Source of the DNA: an uncultured Collinsella sp.
GTDB lineage: Bacteria; Actinomycetota; Coriobacteriia; Coriobacteriales; Coriobacteriaceae
NCBI GenBank assembly: GCA_959599635.1
Contig: CAUGJN010000002.1
Span: forward strand, 1-57,514
Reading direction: 5' to 3'
Length of the DNA stretch: 57,514 nucleotides
Each line of letters opens with the position of its first letter. The stretch's first letter is position 1. Of this stretch, positions 16,702 through 23,777 are shown piece by piece. Below the pieces are notes generated by a model. That model was not told where the DNA came from. It searched no databases and worked only from the letters and a program-made list of their open reading frames with translations. Position numbers and translations under genes: made by a program.

Positions 16702-17724
16702 CTACACCGTGAGGAACATCATCACGATGATCATGGCAAAGCCGATAAGGTCGGTCGGCAAAAATACCGTGCCCAGCATAACGGCGCTGGTGATGGTCGC
16801 CGAGACCGGCTCCACGGTTCCGATGAGGCTCGCACGCACCGAGCCGATGTCCTTAACGCCCTGCATATAGAGCATGTACGCCAAAAACGAGCCCACGACC
16901 ACAAAAACCGCGAGCGCCTCGACGCCGGCGGCATCGAGCGCCGGCATATGGGCCCAAGGCTGCACGATGGTGCAGGTGATGATACCAGCCGTGAGCATGG
17001 CTGAGCCCGTAACGATGGGACTGCCGTATTCGGGCAGAATCTTGGCGGGAATCACTGCCATGCAGGCGGCGCTCACCGCGCACATAAGACCCGCCACCAG
17101 ACCGAGCGGCGAGATGCTCAGGCTCGTGGGGTCGCCGCCGGTGGCGATTAAAAAGGTTCCACCCAGAGCCAGGCCAATGCCGATGACTTCGCGAGTACGC
17201 GGCATACGGCGATCGGTCACGCAGGCGTAGCCCATGATGATAACGAGCTGCAGGCACTGGAGCACCGTCGCGGTTCCGGCGTTCGTCAGGCGCACGGCCG
17301 AAAGATAGCAAAACTGGTTGAACAGCAGGCCAAAGGCGGTAAAGAGCAGCAGCTGCTTGCGATCGGCGGGTGTGGTCCAGAGCTTAATCAGGCGCTCGCG
17401 GTCGCGCGTAACAACCACGGCCATAAAGAGTAGACCGGCGAGAATCTGCCGTATACTCATAAGCCACAACGTATCGACATGGTAGGTATCGAACAAAAAA
17501 CTCGCGCTGGTGCCCGAGAAGCCCCAAAACGAACCGCCCACCAGCGTAGCCAAGACGCCCGTGATCATCTTGCGCGTCGAAGCGCTGTTCAGGCGGTCGC
17601 GCCATGCGCGACGGGTGTTGCGGCTGAGCTCGTCGGTGCCCTCGGGCACATCAATGTTCGATATATCGGTCATCGGCACCGAAGCCCCTGCGCCTTCGAC
17701 CTGCTCGACACACTCTTTGCTCAT
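16702..17724 (-). CDS. EamA/DMT-family transporter
   Basis: A 340-residue inner-membrane protein with ten predicted helices arranged as two EamA repeats (roughly residues 55-185 and 205-335). Typical repeat ends are visible (FSGTSASFLFD, SVRASLIGTVEPVSATI). The family exports amino acids or other small metabolites, or imports nucleotide sugars. Substrate unknown. The 50-residue hydrophilic N-terminus is longer than usual. GGGGGAGTGGA precedes ATG 17724. Transcribed alone. Confidence 0.85.
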   Translation of the reverse strand: MSKECVEQVEGAGASVPMTDISNIDVPEGTDELSRNTRRAWRDRLNSASTRKMITGVLATLVGGSFWGFSGTSASFLFDTYHVDTLWLMSIRQILAGLLFMAVVVTRDRERLIKLWTTPADRKQLLLFTAFGLLFNQFCYLSAVRLTNAGTATVLQCLQLVIIMGYACVTDRRMPRTREVIGIGLALGGTFLIATGGDPTSLSISPLGLVAGLMCAVSAACMAVIPAKILPEYGSPIVTGSAMLTAGIITCTIVQPWAHMPALDAAGVEALAVFVVVGSFLAYMLYMQGVKDIGSVRASLIGTVEPVSATITSAVMLGTVFLPTDLIGFAMIIVMMFLTV

Positions 17725-17955
17725 TCCACTCCCCCGAAACAGCCTGGAAACAATTCGGCTTACCTTACCACGGCGAAGTCACCAGCTGGAGGCTTGTCCG
17801 CTTATCGGTAGGACAATTCCGCAGGCGTCTTTCCATAGCTCGATACCGCAATGGCCTTGCATTATGCGACAGCCAAATCGCGGCAGCAGGCTCTTTTGAA
17901 ATGGATGCGACAAAGCCCCCGAATTCCACAATGTAAGCGATTTTTAAAAATGTTC

Positions 17956-17984
17956 TTGCCACCGAGTTCAGGCTCCGTTATATT
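17956..17984 (+). promoter_or_regulatory. Promoter of tRNA-Val: TTGCCA-N17-TATATT
   Basis: A good -35/-10 pair at ideal 17-base spacing, 30 bases upstream of the tRNA 5' end. The rest of 17725-17955 shows no gene. Confidence 0.75.
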
Positions 17985-18013
17985 ATCCCTTGCGCGCTTG
18001 CGCACCCTTGATC

Positions 18014-18088
18014 GGGCGTTTAGCTCAGGGGGAGAGCGCTTCCCTGACACGGAAGAGGTCAGAAGTTCAAATCTTCTAACGCCCACCA
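18014..18088 (+). tRNA. tRNA-Val (anticodon GAC)
   Basis: Acceptor GGGCGTT pairs with AACGCCC followed by encoded ACCA. The D-arm TAGCTCAGGGGGAGAGC and the T-arm with GTTCAAATC are intact. The anticodon loop is CTGACAC, reading GUC and GUU codons. A promoter and a terminator flank it. Confidence 0.95.
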
Positions 18089-18096
18089 AATGTTCG

Positions 18097-18133
18097 CAGC
18101 TCAGAGGCTATGTCCTCTGGGCTGTTTTGTTTT
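18097..18133 (+). terminator. Terminator of tRNA-Val
   Basis: Stem CAGCTCAGAGG pairing with CCTCTGGGCTG, then TTTTGTTTT, nine bases after the tRNA. Confidence 0.85.
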
Positions 18134-18382
18134 ATGTCGCCAAATCAGCTGGCAGCTCCAACCGCCCAAGCAACCACCCTGCCCATACACAAAACCGCGT
18201 CAGCGACCCAAGTGCCTATCCCGGCTGACTCCGCAGTCAATCAAAACCGCCCCAATAGTCACCGAGGCCGAGACCAACACGTCTCGAACCCATCCGAGCC
18301 GCAACTTCTCAGCAAAACGCCGCGATGTCTGCGTCCTGCGGTATCCTTGAGCCACTTGCACCTGCAGCACCAAGGAGCCGCC

Positions 18383-19069
18383 ATGCGCACCGAGCTCGAT
18401 GTCCCCTTTTCGCACAAAGAAGAAGCCAAGGCGCTGGGCGCCAAATGGGACCGGACCAAGAAGATCTGGTATGTACCCAGCGGCGTCAACCCCGAGCCCT
18501 TTGCCGAGTGGCTGCCCGGTGTTGACCGATCCGACCCCTCAGCGCCGTATATATATCTAGTACTGGGCAAGCGCGAATGCTGGAAGTGTCACAAAGAGAC
18601 CTCAGTCGCGGCCTTCGGCATTCCCTATCGAACCGATAACGACGAGAGCATCGCCATCGCGCACGCGCCCAACGAAGCCGGGCACATTGCCATCGACACG
18701 GCCAACGCCAACGCACTCGCCATCGTGCCCGCTCTTGGCTGCGTGCCGGGCGAGATCCGCGACTACCTTCATAAGCGCTGCGGCTACAAGCCCGTAGGCG
18801 CGCGAGCCTCCAAAGCCCCGTCGCTCGGCAACACGTGCACCAGTTGCGACGCGCTGCAAGGCAGCCGCTATCTGTTCGAGGAGCCCTCGTCCCCATTTGC
18901 CCTCACTGCCATCAACAAGCTGCCGGCACTGGAGTTTGTGCGCGTCGAAGTTGCCGGCGTATTTGGCGTCCCGGCCACGCGCACCGACTTTGACCAGGCG
19001 CTCTTTACCTGGGCACGTGACCATCACGCCGAGTTCCACAAGAGCCTGCTCGAGGGGATTTACCTGTAG
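18383..19069 (+). CDS. DUF5710-domain protein with two CxxC motifs
   Basis: A 228-residue protein. Residues 1-45 (DVPFSHKEEAKALGAKWD, then KIWYVPSG) match the DUF5710 fold often found in plasmid and phage primase or replication proteins. The rest carries two cysteine pairs, CWKCHKET and CTSCDALQ, which could form a zinc site. AAGGAG six bases before ATG 18383 sets the start; the frame extends upstream without a ribosome site. Function unknown. The family's mobile associations and the accessory neighbourhood suggest transfer. Confidence 0.75.
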   Translation: MRTELDVPFSHKEEAKALGAKWDRTKKIWYVPSGVNPEPFAEWLPGVDRSDPSAPYIYLVLGKRECWKCHKETSVAAFGIPYRTDNDESIAIAHAPNEAGHIAIDTANANALAIVPALGCVPGEIRDYLHKRCGYKPVGARASKAPSLGNTCTSCDALQGSRYLFEEPSSPFALTAINKLPALEFVRVEVAGVFGVPATRTDFDQALFTWARDHHAEFHKSLLEGIYL

Positions 19070-19075
19070 GGCAAA

Positions 19076-19113
19076 ACTCGAAAATCGAGTCCGAACTTCC
19101 TCGAAAATCGAGT
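19076..19113. repeat. Tandem short palindromes CTCGAAAATCGAGT
   Basis: Two copies, 19077-19090 and 19100-19113, nine bases apart, directly after the DUF5710 stop. Each folds as CTCGA/TCGAG. Possible terminator or repeat element. Confidence 0.7.
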
Positions 19114-19196
19114 ATGCGCAGGTAGCTGAGCTGTTTGTGTAACGCAGAAAATGTCGAATCACCGGGTTTGCCCGACTAGATATTCAGTCTTCGAAG

Positions 19197-19478
19197 CTAT
19201 GGCTCCGCATCATCATAGGTAATAGCACATCCGCAAGTTGGGCATTGCTGAGGATAGACTGGAAGACGCAGGCCTATTCGAGCCCGCGGGTCGGCAGCGT
19301 GTTTGTCGCGGACGTCGATGTAACTGATCTCTAGGCATGGAAGGCCTGCGCCGCAGCTTGGGCACGGCAGATGGATTTGGCTGCAGGTCGCCTCGACTAG
19401 CGGGAACAGGTTCCGGTCCATTAACGCTCGCGATAGATTTCCATACACGCCTCGCGCGATATCGCTTCGCCATCCCAT
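19197..19478 (-). CDS. Small zinc-ribbon-like protein of unknown function
   Basis: A 93-residue protein with two knuckles, CPSCGAGLPC and CPTCGCAI, a likely four-cysteine zinc site. The N-terminal 45 residues are helical and basic. A strong ribosome site (AAGGAAGGACC) precedes the ATG, supporting a real gene. No known family recognised. It is divergent from the hypothetical gene at 19734. Confidence 0.6.
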   Translation of the reverse strand: MGWRSDIARGVYGNLSRALMDRNLFPLVEATCSQIHLPCPSCGAGLPCLEISYIDVRDKHAADPRARIGLRLPVYPQQCPTCGCAITYDDAEP

Positions 19479-19733
19479 GGTCCTTCCTTTCCCGTTTTAG
19501 CTGTTGAGGAGAGGATGGCAGGATCGTGTAGTTCTCGCTGCGGCGCGGCACGATCCGATCAATCGACATGATTAGGCTGCAACGGACAGCACCTACCTAA
19601 TACGGAGCAACGACTTCCACCCGACGTTGTGATTCCGAGAAATCGAACTTCCCGTCCCTTCCCCACTCGGTATACTGGATGTAGCACGTGTAATTTCTGC
19701 CTGCATATGGCGGCTGTTTATTGGGAGACCCCT

Positions 19734-20243
19734 ATGGCTATCGCAAACCAACCCAAGGGAAGCGTTTCGTCCGGATCGATCAAGCCGGTGACGCGCAAGG
19801 CCGTTCGTTGTCAGCGCGAAGTCGCCTGGCTGGTCACGCAAGCGGCCGGTAAGCTCGTCGCCACCACCGACGACGTCAATGCGCCCACGCCCAGCTTTGT
19901 ACTGGCGGCGGCATTGTCGTACACCCGCAAGCAGGAGCAGACCGCTCAGGACCGTGGCACCGCGATCGACTACGAGGCTGTCATGGACCCCGACCTTGCG
20001 AGTTTTTGCCAAGCTGCGGGGCTGCCTACAGCGCCCAACGCGCTTTCGGACGCGGGCTACATGTTCACGCTCTCGGGCGCGGACCTGATCCGTGACGTCT
20101 ACACCTACTGCAGCGACCTCGGCGAGCGCTCGGGAGACGCGGCGCAGGTCAAGCCGGGCTACGCGATCAAGCTCGCTCTACGGCTGTTCTTGCTGGACGG
20201 AGCCTCAGCAGCCACCGCTTCCGACGACAAAACCTCGGCATAA
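19734..20243 (+). CDS. Hypothetical protein, 169 residues
   Basis: Not recognised. A soluble, mostly helical protein starting MAIANQPKGSVSSG, with no membrane segment or signal peptide and only three cysteines. GGGAG precedes ATG 19734, and a TATACT box at about 19672-19677 could be its -10. A hairpin follows the stop. Codon use is like the core genome, so it is probably an old lineage-specific gene. Confidence 0.6.
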   Translation: MAIANQPKGSVSSGSIKPVTRKAVRCQREVAWLVTQAAGKLVATTDDVNAPTPSFVLAAALSYTRKQEQTAQDRGTAIDYEAVMDPDLASFCQAAGLPTAPNALSDAGYMFTLSGADLIRDVYTYCSDLGERSGDAAQVKPGYAIKLALRLFLLDGASAATASDDKTSA

Positions 20244-20245
20244 CA

Positions 20246-20283
20246 AAAGCGTCGGGCCGGAGAATCACTCCCGGCCCGACGCC
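20246..20283. terminator. Hairpin CGTCGGGCCGG...CCGGCCCGACG, copy 1
   Basis: An 11-bp GC stem with loop AGAATCACTC lies between two converging genes (19734 plus, AIPR minus). A close relative is at 22553-22590 on the other side of the AIPR gene. Confidence 0.75.
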
Positions 20284-20285
20284 CA

Positions 20286-22376
20286 CTAAACCTCTGGAAA
20301 TGCCTCAAGATAAGAACGGCCGCTTGGCTTAAATTCAAACTTGTCTTCTCTATACAGTTCGTTTCTTTCAAGACACTCTTTCTTAATTTCGATAAGATTC
20401 TCGCGCCTTCCCAGATACATCTTTGGTCTGCTCTGGCCCAGAATTAGCCTCTTGTTGTCCTTCAGGAAACCCCGAAGCCCCTGATTAACCAGCTCATATA
20501 GCGGAACGAGCAAGCGGTTGGGCCCTTCAGTAATGTCAGAGTCTTCGATGACAGATTTATCCATGCCCTTCTTCAGCCAAAATGAAACATCATTGAGGTC
20601 TAGAAGGCGTTTGCATGTATCAGAATCGAGGGTTCCATATTTATTGCAAAGCAAAAATGATCCAATTTCAGCAACCGACAATGCCATCTGTGCCTTCCAA
20701 ACACCAAACAAAAAGTCATTATCTTCATTTAGTGCGATGAGTTTCTCCTGTTGAGTCGCCCTCGGGCTGACAACACCAGTATCCTCAAGCCTTGCCAGAG
20801 CCTCGTTTTTCAGCTTCGTCGTCCCAACAGGCTTGACGCGGTATTCAAGATAGCGCCCGACCGCCATTGCCAATAGCAATTGATATTGAGTGGGCTGTCC
20901 GTCCTCAAGTAAATCGGCTTTATAGCTAAAGTTGGGCTTTTTCATTTGCTCCCAGAGGGCAGGAGAAGGCCTCTTCGCAAACACGGAGGAATACTCCGGG
21001 TCTCGAAAGTACTTAACTCCGCCAGCATTGGCTTTAGGAGCGTTTCCGATCCATGCCCACCAGATTTTTGCCAGGTCTTCGTTATCGATATGCCTGTAAC
21101 GATTCTTGCCCCTTCTCGTCGATCCCTTAATCTCGAAGTAACTTTTCTTTGGCTCACGCTTGTTCGACTGAAGGAAGGAATCGAGTTCTCCGTCCTTCCT
21201 GATATAGAAATAACGCATCTCTTTTTTAAGTGGGTCTTTATAGAAAGAAGACTGCAGCTTTCGCTGCTCGGCAGAATTGGACTTTAGATTGCGATCATTC
21301 ATTGGGTTCTGGTGATTCGATGCGACGATGATGTCGTCGAGCAGCTCATCTTGATTTGCCGTACTGCTATTTAAGACCTTAGCAATGATCTTCACATCGG
21401 AACAGATGCTCTCTTTCACGCTATCGTTAGATGCCATGTAAAAGTCAAAAATAGTGCTCAGGGTCTGGCAGCCGTTCACTACTTGGGCATCAGCCACCTT
21501 AATCGAAGGCTTCCTGTCCCCTTGACTTGGCTTCACATAGTTGTTGCAGGTAATCACGATTCCATTGTTAAGATGGACGAAACGCTTTCTACCCTTTTCA
21601 GTCGACAGCTGCTTCTTGATTGCCGCATTCACGTTCGACCCCTTCAACGTTGATCGAACATTCATGTCAAACAAGTCATATCCGTATTTTGCAATAGCGT
21701 CAATTAACGGTTTGACATCCAAGACAGCGCAGAACCAGCCGTTTTGCCATATAACGCAATCATTAATATCACGCGTAGTCAGCTTTAACTCGATATGGGT
21801 TCGGTTGGCAACCTCATCATTTCTGTGCCAACAATCGTAAATATCATTCTCCTCGTAAAGACAGATATTTATTCCCTCATTGGCTTTTTGAGAACGTACC
21901 TCCTCAAAACGCCTTCTTGCAGAGTCGCTGAGTCTACCCTCAAGCGCAAGCACGGCAGTTAAGATGCAATTAGCCTTTTTGAATTGATATCCCTGCTTCA
22001 GTTTTCTCACACCGGCGTTCGAACCAGCATCATTATCCGAAGTAATAAACTCAACAGCTTCTTGCAACTCATTAACAGGTGTTGCGTCAAACACTTTTCC
22101 CTCTGGATAATTATCCAGATTGCACGATTTGCATTGATAGAACGTGTAGCCATCATCGCGCGCAATGTAAAAATCAACACCGTGGTCATTGGCCCCATCG
22201 GTATAGATAAAGCTATTCTCATCGGAAAGAATATCTTCGCCTTCAAAAACGGCCGCAACGGTATAGGCGAAGGCGACATCATCCCCTTCGCCATCATCCA
22301 AATAGTTTTCACGAATATCGTCCATCTTTGATGTGATATCCGCATTAAACTCTGATCTGTCGAACGTGATGCCCAT
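20286..22376 (-). CDS. AIPR-family abortive-infection/phage-resistance protein with N-terminal nuclease-like domain
   Basis: A 696-residue protein. Residues ~200-560 carry AIPR (PF10592) hallmarks: FDMNVRSTLKG..VN, FVHLNNGIVITCNN, VVNGCQTLSTI and NHQNPMNDRNL. The N-terminus has a PD-(D/E)xK-like pattern, D68 in DHGVDFYIA and Q81-C-K83, suggesting DNA cleavage. AIPR proteins are linked to abortive infection and restriction islands. ATG 22376 (MGITFDRSEF) has GGAG six bases upstream; the upstream ATG 22388 has none. Base composition is much more A+T-rich than its neighbours (21541-21600 is 40% G+C), a sign of transfer. It stands alone, with no methylase or partner. Confidence 0.85.
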   Translation of the reverse strand: MGITFDRSEFNADITSKMDDIRENYLDDGEGDDVAFAYTVAAVFEGEDILSDENSFIYTDGANDHGVDFYIARDDGYTFYQCKSCNLDNYPEGKVFDATPVNELQEAVEFITSDNDAGSNAGVRKLKQGYQFKKANCILTAVLALEGRLSDSARRRFEEVRSQKANEGINICLYEENDIYDCWHRNDEVANRTHIELKLTTRDINDCVIWQNGWFCAVLDVKPLIDAIAKYGYDLFDMNVRSTLKGSNVNAAIKKQLSTEKGRKRFVHLNNGIVITCNNYVKPSQGDRKPSIKVADAQVVNGCQTLSTIFDFYMASNDSVKESICSDVKIIAKVLNSSTANQDELLDDIIVASNHQNPMNDRNLKSNSAEQRKLQSSFYKDPLKKEMRYFYIRKDGELDSFLQSNKREPKKSYFEIKGSTRRGKNRYRHIDNEDLAKIWWAWIGNAPKANAGGVKYFRDPEYSSVFAKRPSPALWEQMKKPNFSYKADLLEDGQPTQYQLLLAMAVGRYLEYRVKPVGTTKLKNEALARLEDTGVVSPRATQQEKLIALNEDNDFLFGVWKAQMALSVAEIGSFLLCNKYGTLDSDTCKRLLDLNDVSFWLKKGMDKSVIEDSDITEGPNRLLVPLYELVNQGLRGFLKDNKRLILGQSRPKMYLGRRENLIEIKKECLERNELYREDKFEFKPSGRSYLEAFPEV

Positions 22377-22552
22377 ACGCCACTCCATCCTAAATGTGCT
22401 TAAGCGAAATTAGATCACCACTCATTAGGGCGATCATGATCTCAAACCACCAAGCGGCAGCCACATTTAGAAATACGGCAGCGAGGTCATGCGACGGATA
22501 ACATACGCCGCCGTCCAAACGCCAATTCAGTCCGTTGTCTCAATCTGCCCGC

Positions 22553-22590
22553 AAAAGCGCCGGGCCGGGGAATCACTTCCGGCCCGGCGC
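22553..22590. repeat. Hairpin GCGCCGGGCCGG...CCGGCCCGGCGC, copy 2
   Basis: Same design and same loop core (GAATCACT) as 20246-20283, with compensated base-pair changes (C-G for T-A). It lies between the interrupted gene (stop 22600) and the AIPR promoter region. The rest of 22377-22552 is non-coding and includes TTGTCTCAATCTG at 22532-22544, also seen near 26910. Confidence 0.75.
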
Positions 22591-22599
22591 TTGTTCGTC

Positions 22600-23091
22600 C
22601 TACTTGTTCCCGTCCCCTGTGGGTGAGTTCTTTTGGTTGCGACGGTTACTCCGGGTCACGTTGTGTTCCTTGTAGTAATCGGGCGCCTCGTTGCCGCTCG
22701 CACTAATGGGGTCATTGCCGGTGAGGGTGTCGGCAATATCCTGCACGAACTTAACGAACAGGCTCGAATCGTCGGTCTCGGACGAATCAAAGTCAAAACC
22801 GAACTCCACCGCGCCGCCGATGATCTTGTCCACGCACTCCGGGTCGTCGCCGTCCAGCCAAATGACCACGGTGTATTTGTCCACATCGCCCACCTGATAC
22901 TGCAGCAGCAGCTTTTGGTTTTCGTCTATGAGCAGCGGCTTGCCGGCGAGCATGGGTGCGCTCATAAGGAAGTACGCCTCGTCCAGGTCCTCTTTGTACG
23001 TGGCAAGCATGTTGAAGTCGGTTTTTTAGCCCATGGGCACGTCGAATGCCGCCTGAAGCTTGGTCCCCAGCGTTATCTGCTGCTCTGCCAT
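22600..23091 (-). pseudogene. Gene interrupted by an in-frame TAA (possible YcgR/PilZ-N-like protein)
   Basis: A good start (GGGGGAGAATAC then ATG 23091) encodes MAEQQITLGTKLQAAFDVPMG and then TAA (23026-23028). The same frame continues as KTDFNMLATYKEDLDEAYF for another 140 residues to a TAG at 22600. One base change (AAA to TAA) would explain it. Joined, the product is about 163 residues and resembles the N-terminal flagellar-brake beta-barrel (Y..D....FLMSAPMLAGKPLLI..NQKLLLQY), followed by an acidic then basic tail. An internal restart at ATG 23010 is possible but has no ribosome site. Could also be a sequencing error. Confidence 0.65.
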
Positions 23092-23287
23092 GTATTCTCC
23101 CCCAGTCGCGGGCGCCGATATCATCGTCGTGCGCGATGCACATTGGGCTATCGTAACTGCTTTGCCGCAGGTTTCGTTGCACAGCGCGCGAAATGGCGCG
23201 ATGCGGGGAGTGGGCGTCAGTGCAGCTGCTCCGCACGCAGCATCAATCTGACAGCAATACATGTCCCCGACAAACCGTCTGTCTGTC

Positions 23288-23533
23288 TATCTCTCAGCTA
23301 TCTCTCGTAATTATCTCTCGTCTCTCATTTATCTCTCACATTAGAGATGAGTGAGAGATGAGAAACAAAAATGCCGTTATCGGTTCAATCAAATCACGTT
23401 CGCGCAGGTAAACGCATGTATACGGGAACTTTGACTCGATCCCCCAGCCACCTTGCAGCATTGTTATCTCTCATATTTATCTCTCGTCTTTCTGCTATCT
23501 CTCGTATTAGTGACGGATGAGAGATGAGAGATA
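23288..23533. repeat. TATCTCTC repeat array (two clusters)
   Basis: Direct copies of TATCTCTC start at 23288, 23299, 23312, 23330, then 23465, 23478 and 23496. Each cluster ends with inverted copies (GAGAGATGAGA at 23353-23363; GAGAGATGAGAGATA at 23519-23533). The clusters are paralogous, each able to fold on itself. They lie in a 686-base gene-free region between the interrupted gene and the M16 protease; nothing else coding is seen in 23092-23777. Confidence 0.85.
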
Positions 23534-23549
23534 CGTGAGTGATGGACGG

Positions 23550-23640
23550 GCGTGGATTTTTGGACGGTTTTTGGGCGTTTTGAGGCTGATTCCGTCCGAA
23601 AATCCACTCTCATTCGATAGGCGTCCAAGTTTCCACGCTC
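23550..23640. repeat. GCGTGGATTTT / AAAATCCAC inverted repeat (GAGCGTGG family)
   Basis: GCGTGGATTTTTGGACGG pairs with CCGTCCGAAAATCCAC (about 23592-23607), followed by TTTCCACGCTC (23630-23640). Same core word as the larger elements at 27831, 29281 and 35893. Confidence 0.7.
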
Positions 23641-23777
23641 GCGCGGCGGTCACGCGGGGCCTTTGTCCAATCCGCTGGCATCGTCTCCAGTTCGTCGCAG
23701 AGCCGCCGCCCCATATGGGTATACTCTCGGGGATTCGACTCGATTCGCCCCCGTTGGGGCGTCAAAGGAGACTGCAT

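Noticed and set aside
18110..18382. N-terminal extension of the DUF5710 protein
   Set aside because: The open frame covers the tRNA terminator and lacks a ribosome site; AAGGAG marks ATG 18383.
23288..23533. Phase-variable simple-sequence repeat at the TATCTCTC array
   Set aside because: Units are not contiguous tandem copies; spacers differ in sequence and length and inverted copies are present.
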